Source: Symbiodinium natans (taxonomy: Eukaryota; Sar; Dinophyceae; Suessiales; Symbiodiniaceae). From it: 64,000 nt of DNA. The notes below the pieces were generated by a model, which made no database searches, was not told the origin of the DNA, and worked only from the letters and a program-made list of their open reading frames with translations. Of this stretch, positions 56,305 through 64,000 are shown one piece after another; the stretch's first letter is position 1, and the number at the start of each line of letters is the position of its first letter. Position numbers and translations under genes: made by a program. The stretch is from positions 216,424 to 280,423 of the forward strand of contig CAJNDS010002778.1 in assembly GCA_905221605.1 (NCBI GenBank). Reading direction: 5' to 3'.

Positions 56305-57900
56305 CTGCCAGCAAGAGAACAATGATTCATAAAGTCATAGACAACTTCAAGCCTCCTTGCATTTTCAAGTCTGCACGATGCCAGCGCTCCATGAAGAAAC
56401 AAGGCCCCGCGGCCCCGCAGGGATTTCCGAGCTCCGAGAGACTTTTGGGTTCTCCTGGTCGGCACCTCGTCCCGCCGCATTCGTCGTAAGAGCTCGCGAC
56501 ACTCCTCCAAGAATTGTGATGTTGAAAGCACTGTCAGCACTGTCCGCGCTTCTCTGAGACTCCTATTCTACATGTGCAGCACTTGCTCTTGCTCATGTCG
56601 TCCCTTGCGCTGGGACTTCATGGCACTTCCCTCTTTCTCCTCGTCCTTTCCTTGGCGCGCCAGGGAAGCCAGAGCCTTCGTGGCAGCTCGTGGCTGGGCC
56701 CGCCAATGCTTGGGAACGCGGCCTGTCTGCGAAACTCTGCAAGGCCTTTTGCAAACCCTTTCGAAAACCCTTTTGCAAAGCTCTCGAGCAAACCTTCGGA
56801 TGGAACCATCAGAACATAAGGGAACTGCCGCATCGGTGGTCAAGATGCAAAGGATGACAGCGAAGTCTTCGCTGTCATCCTTTGCATCTTGACCACCGAT
56901 GCGGCAGTTCCGCATGGCAGCGAAGACACCGTTAAACCCCTCAGCTAGCCCTAGCCCCTCAGGTCTGCTTCAGCAAGCCGAGCCATCTCTGTGCTTGCCT
57001 GCTTCTGGAAGGATGTGCTGCCCCCCGCTTTGGCGCAGGGACATGGGTGGAAATGGGCGTGAGCAAGGCCTCAAAGTTGCGAGCTGCTTCTTTGAGCCGT
57101 AAGCTTCAGGGCAACGCGCAGGTGCCATAAGCCTGCCATCAACGATCGAAAAACCAGCAACACGAAGATTGATCACAAACCGGAGCTTCAACCATTCACA
57201 TCTGGTGACCCCTTGCAAAGGAGCGGGCGGCCAAGCGAGCTTTCAAACCCCGCACCTGCTTCAGAAGGAATCTTAGCGCAACATTGGAATGCAGCTCTGA
57301 TTCGAGCTGGAGGTCACTACACGAAAGCTGCAAGCATATGCAGGAATGAACGGGAAAGGAACCAGAATGCCTCCCCGCGCATCCTCACACCATGCCGCTG
57401 CAGCTCTTGACACCGTCGAGACGTCGTTGTCAGCTCCTTCCATGCCAGTTCAATTGCTAGCCATATGTTCGTTGCTCTTGAGAGCTCAAAGGTGCTGTGT
57501 GCACTAGGCTTGTGCTTCTACACAGTTTCCCACACTGTCCACTGGAGCACGTTGCATGTTAATTATTCCTTCCGCGCCAGGGACATGTTGTTTCCTGAGT
57601 CCTGAGCCCCACCCTACCGTGCATCCAAAGCACAACCCAACCTGCGGTACTACATGCAAGCTGCTCTTACATGTTCCTACGATGGACCACGGACCGCGGA
57701 CCTCTTCCTTGAGCTTAAGCTGTGCTTCGGCAGTACGGAGGGTCCCTCTTGCCTGAAGTGGCATGGCACAGCACAGGCACAGGCACAGCACCGCATTTCG
57801 ACACAGATGCTATTTGCTGTCATTTGCACCTTTTGCTGCAGCACTTTCTGCTCGTCGCGATCTCGCACAAGACCCTGGGTTGCAGTCGGACTCTGAAGTT
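56305..57900. other. Upstream of the PPR gene; inverted repeat; no firm gene
   Basis: Minus frames at 56915-56568 and 57218-56970 (EWLKLRFVINLRVAGFSIVD) are coding-like but were not assigned. The perfect inverted repeat at 56821-56911 lies inside the first of them. Confidence 0.3.
56821..56911. repeat. Perfect 45-bp inverted repeat, 1-nt spacer
   Basis: 56821-56865 and 56867-56911 are exact reverse complements around a single T at 56866. Outside the arms the match stops at once (G opposite G). On either strand the RNA would form a 45-bp hairpin. Confidence 0.97.
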
Positions 57901-60900
57901 GCCAGAACCCGCTATGAGGCTATGACTGCATCTGCCCCCCCATGCCCCCCCGCCCCCCCCCCCCCGGCTCGCCTCCACTTGCACCTCGAGAGCCCGCCGC
58001 TCATCGAGGCGCTGGGCGAGGAGCCGCTGCTGCGACTGGACCTCCCAAAAAACGAACACGTGACTCGCATGACGCTTGCGGAGAGCAGATTCAACATGCA
58101 ACCATCGTTCGTCACCACGTGAGGGCGTCTTTTTGCCTGCTCCTCCAATCTGTCAGTCTGCTTCGCCAGGACGGACACCCTGACAAGGTACGCACCATGC
58201 AAGATAGCATTGCATCCACATCATATTTCGAGCCTCTCGTCTGCCAGTACAGACTGCCTGGGTGGCTCCTTTCGACAGAGCTTGTGCGAATTTTTTACTT
58301 CTAACAGGTCCGGCGGTCCTTGTCCTTCTCCAGCTCTGAACTAGGCCGCACGGCCTCTTCCACCTGTAAACATGCGAATCGAAGAGCTGCCGGCCTTCCC
58401 GGGCTTCTCGGACCAGTGCGGGTTTGCATCCATCGTCCGGAGTTCTGGGGAGGATCGTGTCCGCGCGCAATCGTGGCGCCATTGGCACACCTTCTGTCCC
58501 TCTGAGCCCTGCACTGGTAGGACTGCTAGTAGCTCCTGCACCCAGTGGCACACATCTCTAAGGATCTGTCCCGGAGCCATTGACGCAGCTCCTTCAGTCG
58601 CTGCTCCCGATCCCGGAGCTCACGGCGGCTCTCCTCTGCTGCCTGCATACGACAGGGGAGCTTCGGCCGCCAGTTTGTGTTGACTGCTGCTTCCTTGGCC
58701 CAGCTGTCGGCAGCGCACCGCAGCTGCTGCAGCTCAGCCCCCGATGACCTGAAGCAAGCCGGCTCCCTTTAATAAACAAACGGAGGGGCAGTAGAAGGGC
58801 TGCGACTCGAGGTCATCTTTTGAGACCTCCAACTTCAGGCGCAAGGCGTCCACCTGTTGCACGCGTTGCACAGTTGAAGCGTACAATATGCTGAATGCAG
58901 ACATCTCACTGAACTCTGAGGATAGAAGAATGGCTGTGTGGCTAAGGGCCACACAGCTGCATCAAGAGCCTCCAGCTGGTTCAAAGCCTGTGCCATCGAA
59001 CTGGCCACTTGCAGATTCGCACTTTTAACCTTCTCGCCTCTTCGCATTCCTGCTCGAGCCGCCGCTCCTCGGACACCCGGAGCAGTTGAAACGGCACGGG
59101 GGCAGTCTCTCTGAGTCTATCCGGCCTCGGCAGTGAACTCGTCGTCCTCCTCAGATTTTGATTTTGGGAGAGCTCAGAGCTTCCATCATGAGTGGCCAGC
59201 TGCGTCACTTGATGCTGCACTGCAAACACGGCCCCTGACCAGCACGGATTCGTCCGGAGGTTCCTGACACCCGTCCCAGAAGAGAGATAAACAAACGAAA
59301 TAAACGAAACATAAGCGAAACCAAAGCGAAACCGTGAATCGGAGTTGTTTTGCCTTCGAGTTCCGGGGCTCCGGGGGCTCCGGGGGCTCCGGAGGCTCTG
59401 GAGGCAGAGGAGGCAGAGGTGGCGGTGGACCTTAAGGCACTGCCACAAAAGAGCAAGAAGAGCAAAGGGCCGCGTGCTTTGTGTGGCCAAGCCGCCAAAG
59501 CGGCCTTGAATTGCCGCCAGCAGATCCCTGCCGCGTAGCATGGAAAGACCACAGATGCCCATTTCATCAAAGTCAGCTGTTCAAAAACTCGAAAGCTGAA
59601 TCATGCCGGTGGCACGGCCCCTGGTTGGGCAACTGTTCCATCAGGGTTGCAGCACCACCTGGCAGCAGCTACACTTCCCCGGCCATCTCAATTCAGCGTC
59701 CATCCTCCCACTAACCTCACACCTATAGCACCGCGAAAGGCCAAGGAAGGCAAAACAGAGGGCGAGGCGATGTGGGTGCGCAACGTTTAGAAAAAACAGA
59801 CAGTAGAAGGTTTGAGGTAGCTGCGAGGCGGCCTTAAAGACTTAAAGCAGAGGCGGGGTTGGAGCCTAGACACCGAAACCGGAAGCCAGCAAAATGACCG
59901 TGGCTTGTGGTGAGGGCATTGAACAGCATGGAAGAGCCCAGCCTGACGAAGGCCGACGCAACCTCACAAAGAATGGAAAGCGTAGCAGCGAGGGCCCGCT
60001 AAGAGGAATCGGCTTCGAGTGCTAGAATCACAGACTCACAAAACACAGGAGTGGCTTTGCTTTCAAGAGCAACATAACCTCACATGAATGGCTTCAGACC
60101 TGCAAAGACAAGCGCCTGCTGCTCTACATGGCCTACCTGAAAGGTATGACCGCGGGACTCCACAGAATCGCACTACTGCATGTTGCACTGTGTTGCACTG
60201 TGTTGCACTGTGTTGCACTCTGTTGCACTGTGTTGCACTGTGTTGCACTGTGTTGCACTGGTGGGGAGGAGAAGTCTGACAGAAGCTGCAGCTGCGCAAC
60301 GCAGCGGCATCGTTACACTGACCAGGCATGGCCTCGCTGGCCTGCGCAGAGCACAAACATGCACAAGCATGTCCAAGCATGTCCAAGCATGTCCAAGCAT
60401 GTCCAAGCATGTCAAAGCATGTCAAAGCGAGTCATCCTGAAATTCCTGAAGCCTGGGATTCTTCACAACTCTGCTCAATAGATTGCCAAGCATTGCCCAT
60501 TGCCTCGGCCGAGGCGAAGCGCTCCCGCGTGCCAATGGCGGACGCAGGCCGCTGGCACACCGGAGACGCGGGAGAGGCGTTTGAGAAGGTCGCGCGGAGG
60601 GGAAACGCAGAAAGCGGCCTTTTTCTCGGAAGGTTGCTTGCTCCGGTGCTGGTTGGCGTCTGCAGTGGAGTCTGCAATGGCGTCGACCGGAAGTGAGAAC
60701 TTGCAGCTGCGACGGACGCCGACAGAGCTTCCTGTGAATGGCGCGAGTGGCCGGCCGCCGACTTCGGACGGGCATCTTTGGCAAGAGGGGCCGTTCCCAC
60801 TTGGAGGGATGAGCGCCCTTCGCTTCGCTCCTCGGGCGGAGGTGGTGCAGTTGCAGCCTCACATGGGCCATCAGATGGGCCATCAAATGGGCCAGAGAGG

Positions 60901-61031
60901 CCCCCAGAGGGGCCTCCAAAGGAGCCTCCAGGACCCGCAGAGCCCTGGAGCTTCACCAGCCGCTCCCGCGCCTCGCGGTGGCGCTGGAGCAGGGAAAGTC
61001 GGGAAGCATTTTGCTCCTGGGACTCCACCAT
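57901..61031 (-). CDS. Coiled-coil protein, multi-exon
   Basis: The first exon (61031-~60440) starts with ATG and reads NASRLSLLQRHREARERLVK (helix), then a Gly/Ser/Pro-rich linker and RERFASAEAMGNAWQSIEQ. Later minus-strand blocks are heptad-rich: ~59190-59040 (LLRVSEERRLEQECEEARR), ~59024-58960 (VASSMAQALNQLEALDAA), 58855-58800 (VDALRLKLEVSKDDLESQ, after a GCAACAG acceptor), 58735-58570 (AEESRRELRDREQRLKELRQ) and ~58075-57990 (QSQQRLLAQRLDERRALEVQ). This pattern indicates a long coiled-coil structural or scaffolding protein, perhaps cytoskeletal or basal-body associated; no named domain was seen. The minisatellites at 60.18-60.43 kb would lie in its first intron. The 3' end and most borders are approximate. 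Confidence 0.55.
60181..60260. repeat. Decamer minisatellite TGTTGCACTG, 8 units
   Basis: Eight units in exact 10-bp register; one carries a G-to-C change at the last base. It lies in the presumed first intron of the coiled-coil gene. Confidence 0.97.
60357..60428. repeat. Decamer minisatellite AGCATGTCCA, about 7 units
   Basis: AGCATGTCCA/AGCATGTCAA units run in 10-bp register. The array starts 97 bp after the TGTTGCACTG array and shares the AGCATG core with arrays at 10.17 and 17.12 kb. Confidence 0.95.
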
Positions 61032-61535
61032 CTCGTGAGCTTACTGTGGCTTAGTGGTTTTGTACGGCTTGTGAAGCTCTGACTGCATGTTCGGTCTCTC
61101 TTGAACCCTTCCCGGTGCAACAGTACAAGCGCCTGCCCCCCCTGCCCGTTGCATGCATCCCGTCACACAACAAACAACGCGCTGAGTCATCACAAGTCAC
61201 CACCATGCCTCCCTGTATCGGGCCTATGCGACCCTAGCTATCTCATCCTGTCTACACTCTTCTTCGCAGCCGAAAGAGTTTGCGGGAGACTGCAGTCATC
61301 TGTGATGGTACTGCCTGGCAATCCACACGAAGTGGAGAACTAAACAGAATGGCAGAGCTGAGCTCAGGGACCTGAACTGCGTGCAGACGTGAAGCAGTCT
61401 GTTTTGCCACTTTGTGCAATCTTCTCAGCAAAATTTGAGAGATAGCAACCATGCTTGGTAGCAGCCATGCCCTGGCTACATCCAGATGGATACTCGGAAC
61501 TACGCCTCCAAGGATAGAAGGGATCCCCTCAGGGG
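61032..61535. other. Upstream of the coiled-coil gene, no gene seen
   Basis: Short frames only. This is probably the 5' flank of the gene starting at 61031. No promoter element was recognised. Confidence 0.35.
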
Positions 61536-61720
61536 TCCGGCCCTACCAATACCAAGAGGCGCTGGCTGGAAACACTTGACAGGGTTCTGTCCTACTTTTT
61601 GATAATTGTTAAGCAGCTGCTCTTCTCGGTGTCTTTGTATCGAGCAGAGATTCTGCTCTGACAAAGAGGACTTGACTTCAGGCGAATCTCGAGGAAACAC
61701 CATGCTTAGGCGGCCTTGTT
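61536..61720 (-). CDS. Candidate exon, unrecognised
   Basis: The minus frame reads DSPEVKSSLSEQNLCSIQRH, then EEQLLNNYQKVGQNPVKCFQ, with coding-like composition. It could be a terminal exon of the gene at 62.9-63.9 kb. Splice sites were not fixed. Confidence 0.25.
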
Positions 61721-61748
61721 TGCATTTCAAGTACACCGTAACTGAACC

Positions 61749-61774
61749 CCCCAAAGAACAAACTTTCTTTGGGG
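61749..61774. repeat. Small hairpin, 10-bp stem
   Basis: CCCCAAAGAA and TTCTTTGGGG are perfect complements separated by 6 nt. Confidence 0.8.
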
Positions 61775-61904
61775 CTGGGGGAGAACCCTCCCCAAGCCCA
61801 AAGCTCATCTGCTGGGCATGGAGGAGCCCAAAGCTCTCTCTCTCTGCCTATCTCTTCCTTCATTCCTTCCTGCACGCTCGGCCCCCGGAGAGGGCTCTCT
61901 TTCG

Positions 61905-62005
61905 TCTTCTTTTTCTTCGTCTTCTTCTTCTTTTTCTTCATTGTCTTCTTCTTATTCTTCTTATTCTTCTTCTTTTTCTCCTTCTGCACACACTCTCTCT
62001 CTCTC
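61905..62005. repeat. TTC / CT pyrimidine tract
   Basis: A TTCTTCTT tract with CTT variants is followed by CTCTCTCTCT near 61992. It makes false Ser, Phe and Lys-rich frames. Confidence 0.9.
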
Positions 62006-62142
62006 TTGCAGAATTTTTGTCCACTGGCTGCCCACACCATGCAGCGGTTGCAAAATAATATGGTGGACACAATAATCACATGTGTAGACTGCATAGCAGC
62101 AGCAGCAGCAGCAATACAACCAATTCTACGAGTAACAATCGT

Positions 62143-62574
62143 AAGTAGCATGCGTAGTAGTACTAGTCCTAGTGCACTAGTAGTACTCGTAGCTCTAGTA
62201 GTGTACGAACACTCGTAGTACATGCAGTACGTAATACTAGTCGTATTAGTCGTACTAGTCGTATTAAGTCGTACTAGTCGTACTAGACGTACTCGTACTA
62301 GCAGTACTAGTAGTACTAGTAGTACTAGTAGTACTAGTAGTACTAGTAGTACTAGTAGGACTAGTAGTACTAGTAGTACTAGTAGTACTAGTAGTACTAG
62401 TAGTACTAGTAGTACTAGTAGTACTAGTAGTACTAGTAGTACTAGTAGTACTAGTAGTACTAGTAGTACTAGTAGTACTAGTAGTACTAGTAGTACGAGT
62501 AGTAACTGTAGTATGAGTAGTACGAGTAGTACTAGTAATATCGTTGTCGTACTAGTAGTACAATAAGTACTAGC

Positions 62575-62620
<46 letters not shown>

Positions 62621-62770
62621 CTAGCAGCAGTACTAGCAAGACTAGTAGACTGTCATCAGGAATACTAGTAGTACGAGTAGTACGAGTAGTACTTGCTGCA
62701 CTTGTTGTAATAGTAATACTAGGAAGACCAATACTACTGGTCATACTAGGAGTAGTACATAGTACTACTG
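62143..62770. repeat. AGTACTAGT 9-mer array with degenerate flanks
   Basis: The core at about 62299-62500 has about 22 units of AGTACTAGT with few changes. A (TAG)n stretch lies at 62572-62622. Degenerate ACTAG/GTACT-rich DNA extends on both sides. Period 9 keeps frames open. It is not considered coding. Confidence 0.95.
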
Positions 62771-62902
62771 GCATGACGAATCCCACGAGTTCCCCCTCCC
62801 CCTCGTCTCCTCCGTCCTTGTTCATCACAATAAGCTGACACCAGGTGAGCAACGTGCAAGGCCTGGAACAAACAGAGAAATAAATTGCATGAAGGCATGA
62901 AG

Positions 62903-63942
62903 TCAAAGGAAAGGCGCTGCTGTCTTCGCAAACGCTCGTGAAACTGCGGGATGGCTTCTGCCAACACGGAACTCCATTTTCTCGCACAGCCCGCCACGCT
63001 CCAATGACCTACGAGCGTTGGCGGAGCCCTTCACAGTCAAGGCTTCGTCCCGAACTTTACTTGAGTCCAGGTCTACCGCAGGGAACGAAGGGTTGACCGT
63101 GTCCGCCAGGAGATATCTCACTCACGCGAAAGAGCTGAACTTGGACCTGCCGACGTCACTGGACAAGCGGACAAGCTCGAGCTATGCGATTCTTGACATG
63201 AATCTCAAGGGTAAGGAGCTTAAATCAGGATCTGTCCAAGCGTCACAGGGCCTTTTGGCAGTGGAGCTCACCGAAGGCCGCCCGCGCGGAGATCCTGAAT
63301 ACAGTCAGTCACATCTTCACGAGCCGCATGCTGAGGCCATCTCCTGCCAATACCCGGCTGCGAGCATGCAATTTGTGCCCACAGAGACTCCATACAGAGA
63401 CTCCACATGGCTGACGACTGGGGCAATCGCAACCTCCGCATGGCGAAGCTTCTGCTCCTTGGTGGGAAACGACAGAGGCAGCAGATAAGGCGGAATAGTC
63501 ACTAAGCAGTCTAGAGTTGTCATAGGTTCACATTGCCCGTCCTGCTGTTCCAGCTTGTCTTGTAGCTTACGAACCATGTCCTCCAATGCAGTCATTCGCC
63601 TCAGTTTGATCTTGATTTCTGAACATTGCACGATATGCGAAGGTTTGCAGCATTGAACGTCTGAGGCGACAGCTCCCTCATGATGTCGTTTTCCTCCATA
63701 AGCTTGCGGGACCTACACACTTCCCGCGACACACACTGATGTTGACATCCGAGAACACCCACTCTAGAAAGGTGCAGTATCCGAGAGTCTTGCTTGCTCT
63801 TGTAGAACTCGCAATCCACCGCCAAGTGTGCTGGAGACACGACTGCCTCTTCCTCCTGTAGGTATTGGTTGCAAGTCCTTCCTTCGACATCCACGGCATG
63901 AGACACATTGTACATGGCGGGGCACTTAACCCAGAAGCGCAT
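62903..63942 (-). CDS. Coiled-coil gene running toward the right edge
   Basis: The minus-strand block ~63860-63640 reads VDCEFYKSKQDSRILHLSRV, then SRKLMEENDIMRELSPQTFN. About 63630-63530 reads IKIKLRRMTALEDMVRKLQD, then KLEQQ, a heptad-rich helix. An exon at about 63348-63277 (after TTGGCAG, before GTGAGC) reads HAAREDVTDCIQDLRAGGLR. The block ~63095-62903 reads PAVDLDSSKVRDEALTVKGS. Frames differ, so introns separate them. It is a coiled-coil protein of unknown function; its 5' exons lie beyond the window. Confidence 0.45.
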
Positions 63943-63966
63943 GAACCGAATGCGCCCAAGAATGCT

Positions 63967-63967
63967 C

Positions 63968-63999
<32 letters not shown>
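63967..63999. repeat. GT dinucleotide repeat at right edge
   Basis: At least 16 GT units; the run reaches the window end and may continue. Confidence 0.95.

Positions 64000-64000
<1 letters not shown>

Noticed and set aside
60063-60425. Frames with Cys/Met/His-rich repeats
   Set aside because: Created by the two decamer minisatellites; likely intronic in the coiled-coil gene.
62222-62987. Ser/Thr-rich and Leu/Val-rich frames over the AGTACTAGT array
   Set aside because: Frame openness results from the 9-bp period; not evidence of coding.

Overview
The window looks like nuclear DNA of a dinoflagellate, probably close to the Symbiodiniaceae. Four observations support this. Genes are split into short exons. 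Several introns that restore reading frames start with GC or GA instead of GT. The telomere-type repeat is TTTAGGG. A pentatricopeptide (PPR) gene carries the SAISACEKGGEW style of repeat that is common in dinoflagellates. Nothing prokaryotic was seen: no operons, Shine-Dalgarno sites, CRISPR or insertion sequences.

Every gene whose product or domain I can recognise is on the minus strand, so the window reads as one unidirectional gene array. In transcription order, from right to left, it holds: a coiled-coil gene running off the right edge (about 63.9-62.9 kb); a second coiled-coil gene (about 61.0-57.9 kb); a PPR protein (about 56.3-53.3 kb); unrecognised exons (52.0-51.7, 49.1-48.9 and 48.1-47.8 kb); one or two ankyrin-repeat genes (about 47.5-40.1 kb); an archaemetzincin zinc peptidase (about 38.1-36.6 kb); a proline/alanine-rich membrane-anchored protein (35.8-about 31.6 kb); a protein with two ubiquitin-like domains (30.6-30.0 kb); unrecognised exons (28.0-23.5 kb); a gene at 21.5-20.2 kb that may end in an oxygenase-like fold; unrecognised exons (18.2-17.4 kb); a 1253-residue LamG receptor-like protein (14.4-9.6 kb); HGH1, an eEF2 folding chaperone (7.8-5.6 kb); exons of a secreted-type cysteine-rich protein (about 2.5-1.2 kb); and a small multi-pass membrane protein (0.9-0.2 kb). 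The genes form no single pathway; they look like ordinary neighbours in a dinoflagellate array.

For two genes I could place every splice junction by hand so that the phases agree throughout: the LamG gene (3 exons, 3762 nt) and HGH1 (5 exons, 1251 nt). In the archaemetzincin gene the last five exons were placed in the same way. Other exon borders are approximate and are marked as such.

Between and inside genes lies much low-complexity DNA: long microsatellites (18.4-19.0 and 62.1-62.8 kb), G- or C-run tracts (22.5, 44.0 and 44.4 kb), decamer minisatellites, outward-facing telomere-type arrays at 19.4-19.7 kb, a 146-bp foldback element at 25.5 kb, and a perfect 45-bp inverted repeat at 56.8 kb. 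The most unusual items are the inverted repeat, the telomere-array arrangement, the AGCATG decamer family, the GC/GA donor introns, and a duplicated unnamed domain in the LamG protein.
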